Assembly (NCBI GenBank): GCA_035316885.1
Contig: DATHII010000360.1
Location: 1 to 8,035, forward strand
DNA: 8,035 bases
Direction: 5' to 3'
Source: DASRTE01 sp035316885
GTDB lineage: Bacteria; Actinomycetota; Actinomycetes; Jiangellales; Jiangellaceae
Shown here one piece after another: positions 1 through 6,059 of this stretch. A program made the translations under genes and the position numbers. Every line of letters starts with the position of its first letter. The first letter of the stretch is position 1. The notes under the pieces are model-generated. The model did not search any database and was not told the DNA's origin. It saw nothing but the letters and a program-made list of their open reading frames with translations.

Positions 1-1350
1 GATCAGGCGCAGGGTGAGCTGAACCAGTCCACCCAAGACCTGAACCAGGCGACCCGGTCGTTCGCCGATGCGCAGGCTCAGCTTCCAGCGGCGGAACAGG
101 CTCTCGCGACCGCCGAGCAGGCACTCGCCGTCGCACAGCAGGGGCTGGCCGAGGCCCGTGCGGAGCTGGCCATCGCCAAAGCGCTCGACGCCGCAGCTGC
201 GGAGAAGCTCGCCGCCGCCGAACAGCGAGTCCGCGATCAGGAGGCCCGCATCGCGGAGGTCACCGCCCGCATCGACGGCAAGCGGGCGTCGATGAGCAGC
301 GTCGCGGTCCAGGCCTACCAACAGGGCGCGATGGGCCAGCTCCTCGATCTCGCGTCCGTCCTCGAGGCGAAGGACCTGCAGGACTTCACCGCTCGGATCA
401 CCTACGCCCAGTCGGTTCTCAACGCCGAGGACACCATCCTCACCGACCTCGAGGTGGACCGAGCCGACCTCGCGAACGAGCGGGTCAAGCTCGAGGAACT
501 GCGCGAGGAGGCCCGGCGGTTGCGCGAGGAGGCGGCCCGGCAGCTGCAGCGGACCAAGGAGCTCGAGGCTGCCGCCGCCGCCGCGAAGGCGGAGGCCGAG
601 CAGGTCGAGGCCCAGGCGCGCGAGGCCAAGGCTGCCGTGGAGGGCCTGGTGGCCCAGCGGTCCTCGGCCGTGGGCGCGGCGGAACAAGCCAAGGATGACG
701 ACTCGCGGCAGTATCGCGCGCTGGAGGCCGAGCGCGACACGATCGACGCCGAGATCGCCGAGATCGCCAGGCAGGCTCGGGAGGAACGCGAGCGCAAGGA
801 GCGCGAAGAACGTGCACGGCGCGCTGCGGCCGCCACCTCCGGCGGTGGATCCTCCGGTGGCGGTTCGTCCGGTGGCGGTTCGTCCGGTGGCGGGTCCTCC
901 GATGGCGGTTCGTCGGGTGGCGGTTCGTCGGGTGGCTCGTCGGGTGGCTCCTCGTCAGGGCTGAGCTATCCGGTGGCGAACCCGTACGTCACCTCCTCCT
1001 ACGGCATGCGGGTGCACCCGATCACCGGGATCTACAAGCTGCACGACGGCACCGACTTCCGCGCCTACTGCGGCACTCCGATCCGCGCCGCCGCGTCCGG
1101 GCGGGTGGTGTGGGCGCGATACCGAGGCGGGTACGGCAACCAGGTGGCGATCGACCACGGCAGCGTCGGCGGCGACGCGCTGATGTCGTCCTACAGCCAC
1201 CTCTCGCGCTTTGCCGCGTCCTCCGGCGAACAGGTCGGGCGGGGCGAGGTGATCGGCTACTCGGGCACGACGGGCTACTCGACGGCCTGTCACCTGCACT
1301 TCATGGTCTACGACGACGGTGTGCGCACCAACCCGATGCGCTTCCTCTGA
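1..1350 (+). CDS. Coiled-coil M23 (LytM-type) peptidoglycan endopeptidase, 5' end outside window
   Basis: The reading frame is open from base 1, so the first ATG (292) is internal and the gene begins to the left of the window; 449 residues are visible. Residues 1 to about 278 are rich in Ala, Glu, Gln, Arg and Leu with heptad-like spacing, indicating a long coiled coil. Residues about 280-320 are a Gly/Ser linker. Residues about 322-449 are an M23 domain with the zinc ligands HDGTD (H348, D352) and HLH (H431, H433), so the catalytic site looks intact. The family cleaves peptide cross-bridges of peptidoglycan outside the membrane. A coiled coil plus LytM domain is the architecture of EnvC and, in general plan, of PcsB, which are partners of FtsEX. 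Because smpB follows, and ftsE-ftsX often precede it in actinobacteria, I infer an FtsEX-associated cell-separation hydrolase. The signal peptide and FtsX are not in view. Confidence 0.88.
   Translation, partial: DQAQGELNQSTQDLNQATRSFADAQAQLPAAEQALATAEQALAVAQQGLAEARAELAIAKALDAAAAEKLAAAEQRVRDQEARIAEVTARIDGKRASMSSVAVQAYQQGAMGQLLDLASVLEAKDLQDFTARITYAQSVLNAEDTILTDLEVDRADLANERVKLEELREEARRLREEAARQLQRTKELEAAAAAAKAEAEQVEAQAREAKAAVEGLVAQRSSAVGAAEQAKDDDSRQYRALEAERDTIDAEIAEIARQAREERERKEREERARRAAAATSGGGSSGGGSSGGGSSGGGSSDGGSSGGGSSGGSSGGSSSGLSYPVANPYVTSSYGMRVHPITGIYKLHDGTDFRAYCGTPIRAAASGRVVWARYRGGYGNQVAIDHGSVGGDALMSSYSHLSRFAASSGEQVGRGEVIGYSGTTGYSTACHLHFMVYDDGVRTNPMRFL
838..960 (+). repeat. Tandem 15-nt repeat encoding a Gly-Gly-Gly-Ser-Ser linker
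   Basis: Consecutive 15-nt units of the form GGTGGCGGTTCGTCC start at 841, 856, 871, 886, 901 and 916. A 12-nt unit follows at 931 and a last variant unit at 943. The units at 856 and 871 are identical; the others differ by a few bases, including one Gly to Asp change (GAT at 901). They encode a flexible linker between the coiled coil and the M23 domain. Near-identical in-frame units could gain or lose copies by slippage without breaking the frame. Confidence 0.9.
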
Positions 1351-1422
1351 GCGCGAGGTTCCCCGACGCGGCGAGCCCACTGTGCATCCGGTCGACTGTC
1401 GCCGTCATGAGATCCTTCCGGT

Positions 1423-1896
1423 ATGGCACGGGAACGGGGCCGCAGGCTCGTGGCGCAGAACAAGAAGGCACGGCACGACTACAGCATCGACTCCACCTAC
1501 GAGGCCGGACTGGTCCTGTCCGGAACCGAGGTGAAGTCACTGCGTGCCGGCCGGGCGTCGCTCGTCGACGGGTTCGCCGAGGTGCGCGACGGCGAGGTCT
1601 GGCTGCGCAACGTGCATATCCCGGAGTACGACCAGGGCACGTGGACCAACCACGAGCCGCGCCGGCCCCGAAAACTGCTCATGCGCCGCGACGAGATCAG
1701 CAGGTTGATCGGCAAGACCCGGGAGAAGGGTTTCACGCTCGTGCCGCTCTCGCTGTACTTCTCCGACGGATACGCCAAGGTCGAGCTCGCACTGGCGCGG
1801 GGCAAGAGGTCCTACGACAAGCGGCACGCCCTCGCCGAGCGTCAGGCCAGGCGCGAGGCCGATCGCGCGGTCTCGCGGTCCCGGCGGGGCGCCTGA
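1423..1896 (+). CDS. smpB: SsrA-binding protein SmpB
   Basis: This 157-residue protein has the usual SmpB length and layout. It opens with a basic stretch (VAQNKKARHDY) followed by the family hallmark EAGLVLSGTEVKSLRAG. The core of the small beta-barrel includes SLVDGFAEV, and LIGKTREKGFTLVPL precedes the YFSDGYAKVELALARGK segment. The C-terminus from about residue 128 is a basic tail (KRSYDKRHALAER...), which in this family enters the mRNA channel of stalled ribosomes. SmpB binds alanyl-tmRNA and delivers it to the ribosome in trans-translation. The ATG at 1423 is well placed against the family N-terminus, although the ribosome-binding site is weak (GAGAT about 10 nt upstream). The gene lies 72 bp after the M23 gene and 6 bp before the DUF3048 gene; its RNA partner ssrA lies at 5040. 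Confidence 0.97.
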   Translation: MARERGRRLVAQNKKARHDYSIDSTYEAGLVLSGTEVKSLRAGRASLVDGFAEVRDGEVWLRNVHIPEYDQGTWTNHEPRRPRKLLMRRDEISRLIGKTREKGFTLVPLSLYFSDGYAKVELALARGKRSYDKRHALAERQARREADRAVSRSRRGA

Positions 1897-1902
1897 CCGG
1901 CG

Positions 1903-2886
1903 GTGCGGGGCCTGATCGCGGTCACGGCCGCGACGATCCTGCTGACAGTCGGCTGCTCGGGTGACACCACCCAGCCGGCGCCGCCGCCGACCCCCAGCGA
2001 GACACCGACGCCGGCTCCTGTCCTACCGCTCACCGGGACACCGGCGCCGGGCGGCGTCATGCCGGCACGGCCCGCGCTGGTAGTCAAGGTCGACAACACC
2101 GGCAACGCGCGGCCACAGCTCGGCCTGGCTGCCGCCGACCTGGTGGTGGGGGAGCTGGTCGAAGGCGGTCTGACCCGGCTGGTCGCGATGTTCCACTCCA
2201 CGCTGGCGCCGACGGTCGGACCCGTCCGCTCCGCGCGCACGACAGACATCGGGATCGTCGCGCCGACCGGTGGGGTACTCGTGGCGTCCGGCGGCGCAGG
2301 GAGCGTGCTGGCACAGATCGACGCCGCCGACATCGAGCTCGTGGCCCAGGGCGACCCCGGCATCTCGCGTGACCGGTCGCGCCCAGCGCCCTACAACGTC
2401 ATGCTCGACCCCGAGGCTGCGCTGACCGCGCTCGACGGCATGACGCCCCCGGCCGTGCCTTACCTGCCGTGGGCCACGTCCGGCGCCTCGGCGCCGATCG
2501 GTCCGCCGGCCACCACAGCCGCCGTCACGTTCTCGCGCGGCCACACCACTCGGTGGACCTGGACCGACGGCACATGGAGCCGGGTCGACGACCTCGCTGC
2601 TGGCGGCGACGAGTTTCGGCCGGTCAATCTGCTCGTGCTCCGCGTGACCACTCGTGACGCCGGCTACCTCGACCCGGCCGGCAACCCGGTACCCGAGACC
2701 GTCCTGGAGGGATCCGGCGAGGCGATCCTGCTCACCGGCGGCCGAGCAGTCGACGGCCACTGGTCGAAGGCGGCTCCGGCCCTACCGTTTGAGCTCTCCG
2801 ACGCGTCGGGTGCGCCACTGACGGTGCCGCCGGGTCGTACGTGGATCGAGCTGGTCCCCGAGGCCGGCTCGGTCGAGACCGGCTAA
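1903..2886 (+). CDS. DUF3048 (YerB-like) lipoprotein
   Basis: Translation starts at GTG 1903, 6 bp after the smpB stop, which suggests co-transcription. The 327-residue product opens with a short lipoprotein signal: Met-Arg, a hydrophobic stretch, then TVGC with Cys18 as the likely lipidated residue. A Pro/Thr-rich spacer (about residues 24-45) leads into the domain. The N-terminal DUF3048 part shows PLTGTPAPGG, RPALVVKVDNTGNARPQLGL, ADLVVGELVEGGLTRLVAMF and VGPVRSARTTDI. The C-terminal part shows FSRGHTTRWTWTDGTW, EGSGEAILLTGG and PPGRTWIELVPEAG, matching the second DUF3048 domain, so the protein is full length. Bacillus YerB is the named homologue; no biochemical role is established for the family as far as I know. 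Placement outside the membrane is inferred from the lipobox, whose -3 residue is Thr and not the usual Leu. Confidence 0.9.
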   Translation: MRGLIAVTAATILLTVGCSGDTTQPAPPPTPSETPTPAPVLPLTGTPAPGGVMPARPALVVKVDNTGNARPQLGLAAADLVVGELVEGGLTRLVAMFHSTLAPTVGPVRSARTTDIGIVAPTGGVLVASGGAGSVLAQIDAADIELVAQGDPGISRDRSRPAPYNVMLDPEAALTALDGMTPPAVPYLPWATSGASAPIGPPATTAAVTFSRGHTTRWTWTDGTWSRVDDLAAGGDEFRPVNLLVLRVTTRDAGYLDPAGNPVPETVLEGSGEAILLTGGRAVDGHWSKAAPALPFELSDASGAPLTVPPGRTWIELVPEAGSVETG

Positions 2887-2920
2887 GTGACGCGGCCATC
2901 TCCGTGCTGGGCTCCCCCCG

Positions 2921-4831
2921 CTAGCGGACGAAGCGGTGGACGTCCGGTGATCCGGACGTTGCCCCCGGCTCGGCGATCCACGGGCCGGTGCCCTCGCTGG
3001 GGTCGAGCACGTCGGCCTCGAACCAGGTGTGCCGACCTTCCAGGACCGCCTTCGCCAGGGCCTCGTCCACGGAGTCTGTGTTACGCCACAGGGCATCGAA
3101 GAGCCGGTCCACGCGCAGTCTGGCCTGCCGGCAGAACACGTCGGCGAGCTGGACCGCCGTTGCGTCGCCGTCTGCGCTCAGCATCTGTGCACGGACACAG
3201 CTGGCCGACATGGCGAACAGTTCGGCCCCGATGTCGACCACCCGCGCGAGGAAGCCCTGCCTGCGCTCGAGACCACCCTGCCAGCGGGCCATGCCGTAGA
3301 AGGTCTGGCGCGCAAGCCGTCGGGATGCCCGTTCGACGTAGCGCAGGTGCCGTGCGAGCGAGCCGAACTCGGCGTAGGACGTGGGTACCTGTCCCTTGCC
3401 CGCGACCAGCTGGGGCAGCCACCGTGCGTAGAACCCGCCCGCCTTCGCGGCGGCTCGGGCCTTGCCGGGAAGATCGACCTCCGGGTCGATGACGTCGCCG
3501 GCGGCCTGCAGGTGCGCGTCGACGGCTTCCCGGGCGATGAGCAGGTGCATGATCTCCGTCGAGCCCTCGAAGATCCGGTTGATCCGCATGTCGCGCAAGA
3601 TCTGCTCGGCCGGTACGGCGCGCTCGCCCCGGGCGCGCAATGACTCGGCGGTCTCGTAGCCGCGGCCACCGCGGATCTGAACCAGCTCGTCGGCGATCAG
3701 CCAGGACATCTCACTGGACCACAGCTTGGCCAATGCCGCCTCGATCCGGATGTCGTGCCGGCCCGCGTCCGCGAGGTGCGCGGACAGGTCGAGGACCGCC
3801 TCCTGGGCGAACGACGTGGCGGTGAGGAACGAGATCTTGTGCGCGACCGCGGCGTGAGCGCCGACCGGGCGGCCCCACTGCACCCGGGCGCCTGACCACT
3901 CGCGGGCGATCTTGACGCACCATTTGGACGCCGCCGTGCACAACGCCGGGATGGACAGCCGTCCGGTGTTCAACGTGGTCAGGGCAATTTTGAGGCCGTC
4001 GCCTTCGCGGGCGAGGCGGTTCGCGGCGGGGACCCGAACGCGGTCGAGGCGCGTGAGCCCGTTCTCGATGCCCTTGAGTCCCATGAACGCGTTGCGGCGC
4101 TCGACGGTGATGCCGGGGGAGTCGGCCTCCACGACGAACGCGGTGATGCCGCCGCGTCCCGCGCCGTGCTCCGGCACCCTTGCCATGACGACCAGAAGTT
4201 CGGCGATCACGCCGTTGGTCGTCCAGAGCTTCAGGCCGTCGATCTCGTACGCCGCACCACCATCGACCGGCGTCGCGGTGGCCGCCATGCGTGCGGGGTC
4301 GGATCCGACGTCGGGCTCGGTCAGCAGGAATGCGCTGATCGCACCCTGCGCACAGCGGGGGAGGAACGCTCTCTTCTGGTCCTCGGTGCCGAACTGCTTG
4401 ACCGGCTCGGGCACGCCGATGGACTGGTGGGCGGAGACCAGAGCGCCAAGTGTCGGGTGCACGGCGCCGACGAGCATGAGCCCGCGGTTGTAGCCGACCT
4501 GGCCGAGGCCGACGCCGCCGTACTCGCGCGGGATCTTCATCCCAAACGTGCCGATCCGTGCCAGAGCCTTGACGTACTCGTCGGGGACGACCGCCTCGCG
4601 TTCGATCACGCTGCCGTCCAGTTCGGTCTCGCACACCGCGCGGAGCTCGGCCAGGAAGGCGTCGGTGCGCGCTTGTTCAGCCGGGCTCTGCCGCGGGTGC
4701 GGGTGCACGAGGTCGAGTCGGAAACGGCCGAGGTAGAGCTCCTTCGCGAACGACGGACGGTCCCACTCGGTCTGGCGGGCGGCTTCGGCGACCCGTCGGG
4801 ACTCGCGCTCGTCGATCTGCGTCGTCGCCAT
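2921..4831 (-). CDS. Acyl-CoA dehydrogenase, mycobacterial FadE10-like
   Basis: This FAD flavoenzyme family introduces a trans-2 double bond into acyl-CoA thioesters, usually in beta-oxidation. Visible hallmarks are FLLTEPDVGSD at residues 168-178 (acyl-CoA dehydrogenase signature 1), LKLWTTNGV shortly after it, QIRGGRGYE from residue 385 (signature 2), and RIFEGSTEIM, in which Glu422 lines up with the catalytic base Glu376 of medium-chain acyl-CoA dehydrogenase. At 636 residues it is much longer than the usual 380-400. The N-terminal extension (WDRPSFAKELYLGRF) and the roughly 200-residue C-terminal extension (FYGMARWQ, RVDRLFDALW, SEGTGPWIAEP) resemble what I recall of mycobacterial FadE10. 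The ATG at 4831 is chosen because GAGGGG lies 6 nt upstream; the in-frame GTG at 4861 is possible but less likely. The gene converges with the DUF3048 gene, 34 bp apart. The substrate is unknown. Confidence 0.93.
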   Translation of the reverse strand: MATTQIDERESRRVAEAARQTEWDRPSFAKELYLGRFRLDLVHPHPRQSPAEQARTDAFLAELRAVCETELDGSVIEREAVVPDEYVKALARIGTFGMKIPREYGGVGLGQVGYNRGLMLVGAVHPTLGALVSAHQSIGVPEPVKQFGTEDQKRAFLPRCAQGAISAFLLTEPDVGSDPARMAATATPVDGGAAYEIDGLKLWTTNGVIAELLVVMARVPEHGAGRGGITAFVVEADSPGITVERRNAFMGLKGIENGLTRLDRVRVPAANRLAREGDGLKIALTTLNTGRLSIPALCTAASKWCVKIAREWSGARVQWGRPVGAHAAVAHKISFLTATSFAQEAVLDLSAHLADAGRHDIRIEAALAKLWSSEMSWLIADELVQIRGGRGYETAESLRARGERAVPAEQILRDMRINRIFEGSTEIMHLLIAREAVDAHLQAAGDVIDPEVDLPGKARAAAKAGGFYARWLPQLVAGKGQVPTSYAEFGSLARHLRYVERASRRLARQTFYGMARWQGGLERRQGFLARVVDIGAELFAMSASCVRAQMLSADGDATAVQLADVFCRQARLRVDRLFDALWRNTDSVDEALAKAVLEGRHTWFEADVLDPSEGTGPWIAEPGATSGSPDVHRFVR

Positions 4832-4871
4832 CCCACACCCCTCGAAAGTCGCGGTTTGCACTCACCAGTGT

Positions 4872-4883
4872 TACCCATGAGTA
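4872..4883. promoter_or_regulatory. Near-palindrome, candidate TetR-family operator for the acyl-CoA dehydrogenase
   Basis: TACCCATGAGTA is symmetric around its central CATG, with one mismatched pair. It lies 41-52 bp upstream of the acyl-CoA dehydrogenase ATG (minus strand), inside the 208-bp divergent region shared with ssrA. Its size and position fit a repressor site of the type used by TetR-family regulators of actinobacterial fatty-acid genes. No regulator gene lies in the window, so the assignment is inference. No convincing -10/-35 pair was found for either divergent gene. Confidence 0.35.
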
Positions 4884-5039
4884 GCACAGGGCGGAACCCG
4901 GCATGGGTCGTCAGACCCGGTTGGCGGAGGTTGGCGCAGGTCGGCGCGGGAATCTGCCTGGCTACACGGGCGTTTCAACGGGTAGCCTGGACGGGCCGAG
5001 CGAGCGCGCCAGCCCGTTCAGGCGTTGACAACTCAACAT

Positions 5040-5412
5040 GGGGGTGAACGGTTTCGACTTCGTTCGTCGAGCCAGGAGAAGCGGGCCGAGGATGTCGCGT
5101 GATCTCGCGAACCATCGCGGCAAACGTTACAAGTGCCAACGCTAAGCGCACTGACTTCGCTCTCGCCGCCTGAGGCAGAGTACTGAAGTCTGTCGACCCG
5201 GGGATGCTTCCGCCCCGGTGTTCGGCATCAGCTAGGAAGCTCCACCTCCCGGTACGGTCGCGGGACCGGGAGGGACACCTACGCGACTGGGCTCGTCACG
5301 GTGAACTCGCCTGCATGATCACCGGAGCCGAGTAGAGGCAGCGCAGGCTGCGCCCGGAGAAGCCCTGGCGAAACGACGAAGGACCCGGGTTCGATTCCCG
5401 GCACCTCCACCA
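5040..5412 (+). ncRNA. ssrA: Transfer-messenger RNA (tmRNA)
   Basis: The tmRNA rescues stalled ribosomes with SmpB. The 5' segment GGGGGTGAACGGTTTCGACT is the classic ssrA start. Its first seven bases pair with CACCTCC at 5402-5408, leaving discriminator A5409 and an encoded CCA (5410-5412). The third acceptor pair is a G-U wobble, the alanyl-tRNA synthetase identity element. The T arm is CCGGG-TTCGATT-CCCGG (5385-5401). The tag reading frame starts at GCA 5120 and ends at TGA 5171. Downstream, CCTCCCGGT (5245-5253) pairs with ACCGGGAGG (5265-5273), consistent with a pseudoknot-region helix. The 373-nt length is normal for a one-piece tmRNA. The upstream promoter is not evident. The antisense frame of the 3' part gives a false protein and should not be annotated. 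Confidence 0.97.
5120..5173 (+). other. tmRNA proteolysis-tag reading frame
   Basis: From the resume codon GCA at 5120 the frame reads ANVTSANAKRTDFALAA and stops at TGA 5171-5173. The terminal ALAA matches the actinobacterial tag end, which directs tagged proteins to proteases such as ClpXP. This is an internal part of ssrA with no start codon of its own; the first alanine is carried by the charged tmRNA, and GCA encodes the residue that follows by the usual numbering. Confidence 0.92.
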
Positions 5413-5421
5413 CGACGGCAT

Positions 5422-5452
5422 GCCGCCGGTCAGCGCTCGTCTGGCCGGCGGC
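5422..5452 (+). terminator. Strong GC hairpin after ssrA
   Basis: GCCGCCGGTCAG (5422-5433) pairs with CTGGCCGGCGGC (5441-5452) around a 7-nt loop, giving 12 pairs with one G-U. It begins 10 nt after the mature tmRNA 3' end. There is no T-tract, which is common for actinobacterial terminators. A role in ending ssrA transcription is inferred from position and stability. Confidence 0.7.
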
Positions 5453-5560
5453 CTCGCCGTATCCGGCCGCGCTCGCCGAATGCTCGCGTTCGCACGTTCG
5501 GGACGTCGCAGTCGGTCGGACGGGGGACAATGGGCAGTGAGGTCTGCGAAGGGGCCCAGG

Positions 5561-5794
5561 ATGAGAGGCGACCGGGTAGAGATCGTCATCGATGCCGGTG
5601 ACACGACGCGCAGCTACGAGGTCGTCGCGACGCGGGCAGGGCGCCGGGTCGAGATCACCCAAGGGCGCGGCGTCGTCGAGGTGTCCGAGGTGACGCGCAG
5701 CGGCACACCGGTCCGCACGGCTCGGTTCATGGCCGCCCGCGTGGTCGCGCTTGTCGAGCACCCGGCGAGCAACAGTTCCGGCTCGGTTCAGTGA
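5561..5794 (+). CDS. Small conserved-looking hypothetical protein (77 aa)
   Basis: I do not recognise a named family. The ATG at 5561 has a good ribosome-binding site (GAAGGGG, 6 nt before the start). The frame is open back to 5420, but that part overlaps the ssrA terminator hairpin and reads as low-complexity Arg/Ala, so the shorter form is preferred. The product begins MRGDRVEIVIDAGDTTRSYE and continues with alternating Val/Ile and charged residues (VEITQGRGVVEVSEVTRSG), suggesting a small, mostly beta-strand cytosolic protein. It then has a more hydrophobic ARFMAARVVALVEHP segment and a polar Ser/Asn tail. No signal peptide, Cys pair or membrane segment is visible. It lies 148 bp after ssrA in the same direction. 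Its 3' end touches the SulP stub on the opposite strand, so the last few codons may have come from that junction. Confidence 0.65.
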   Translation: MRGDRVEIVIDAGDTTRSYEVVATRAGRRVEITQGRGVVEVSEVTRSGTPVRTARFMAARVVALVEHPASNSSGSVQ

Positions 5795-5879
5795 GCACTG
5801 CGCCGGCCGTGAGGCCGGCGAGCCCGTCGGCGCCCAGCCACTCGCGGCAATAGCTCTGCAGCCACTGGAAGGCCGGCAC
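5790..5879 (-). pseudogene. N-terminal stub of a SulP-type anion transporter
   Basis: Reading leftward from GTG 5879, just after an in-frame TGA, the minus strand gives about 30 residues. They contain FQWLQSYCREWLGAD followed by LAGLTAGAVL. This matches the start of SulP/SLC26 proteins, where a basic amphipathic segment (Y..R.WL..D) leads into the conserved D.LAGLT.A motif of the first membrane helix; mycobacterial Rv1739c begins in a similar way as I recall it. After about 5790 the similarity stops, at the tail of the 77-residue gene, and the rest of the several-hundred-residue transporter is absent. I infer a deletion remnant. The match is short, so chance cannot be excluded without a database search. 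Confidence 0.5.
5801..5820 (+). terminator. Perfect 8-bp inverted repeat after the 77-residue gene
   Basis: CGCCGGCC and GGCCGGCG flank a GTGA loop, 6 nt after the TGA of the upstream gene, as expected for a terminator. However, these same bases on the minus strand encode the LAGLTAG motif of the SulP stub, so the symmetry may be a by-product of former coding sequence. A termination role is therefore tentative. Confidence 0.45.
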
Positions 5880-5902
5880 GGCTCAATCGTCGTCGCGCCG
5901 AG

Positions 5903-5929
5903 ATGAGAGCCGTCTCATGCTGGCCTCAT
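5903..5929. promoter_or_regulatory. ATGAGA-N4-TCTCAT palindrome with an extra CCTCAT half-site
   Basis: ATGAGA (5903-5908) and TCTCAT (5913-5918) form a perfect inverted repeat with a GCCG spacer. A further CCTCAT (5924-5929) follows exactly 11 bp after TCTCAT, so two half-sites lie on the same face of the helix, as in OmpR/PhoB-type response-regulator sites. The cluster lies 24-50 bp upstream of the SulP stub start on the minus strand, where a control site for that gene would be expected. Binding by any regulator is inference. Confidence 0.4.
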
Positions 5930-6045
5930 AGTGACAGCGCCCCTGTCCGCCCAATCGAGCCATGGCCTCGACAGGGACGCTGGCGTTCGCCGCCGCGGCG
6001 GCATCTGCCGCGGTCGCCGGACATGAGGTGCCGAGGAGTGCTCGA

Positions 6046-6059
6046 TGAGAGGTCTCTCA
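6046..6059. promoter_or_regulatory. Second TGAGA-N4-TCTCA palindrome
   Basis: TGAGAGGTCTCTCA has perfect 6-bp arms around a 2-bp centre and the same core, TGAGA-N4-TCTCA, as the site at 5904-5917, 142 bp away. Both copies are preceded by GA. An ATGAGG half-site lies at 6023-6028. The repetition suggests recognition by one protein, but no candidate regulator is encoded here. Confidence 0.35.

Noticed and set aside
402..836. 144-codon minus-strand Ser/Ala/Arg-rich frame
   Set aside because: It is the complement of the coiled-coil region of the M23 gene; its composition is explained by Glu/Ala/Arg codons on the other strand.
4832..4861. GTG at 4861 as start of the acyl-CoA dehydrogenase (10 extra residues)
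   Set aside because: The ATG at 4831 has GAGGGG at the right distance, and MATTQIDERES fits the family N-terminus better; the extra residues would be encoded across the ribosome-binding site.
5025..5030. TTGACA as a -35 box for ssrA
   Set aside because: It lies only about 10 bp before the mature tmRNA 5' end, too close for a -35 element, and no -10 fits downstream without falling inside ssrA.
4166..5047. 293-codon plus-strand frame
   Set aside because: Most of it is antisense to the acyl-CoA dehydrogenase; the rest covers the divergent promoter region and shows no protein-like motif.
5420..5560. Longer 124-residue form of the small protein starting at 5420
   Set aside because: It would overlap the ssrA terminator hairpin and adds only Arg/Ala-rich sequence, while ATG 5561 has a clear ribosome-binding site.
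5279..5761. Minus-strand frames containing VPGIEPGSF or CRESNPGPS, opposite the tmRNA 3' end
   Set aside because: These are translations of the antisense of the tmRNA T arm and acceptor region, a well-known source of false proteins. The ssrA structure fully explains the sequence.
5962..6048. Short Ala-rich plus-strand frame starting MASTGTLAF, resembling a signal peptide
   Set aside because: Only 27-28 codons, no ribosome-binding site, and composition driven by a GCC/GCG run; no support as a gene.
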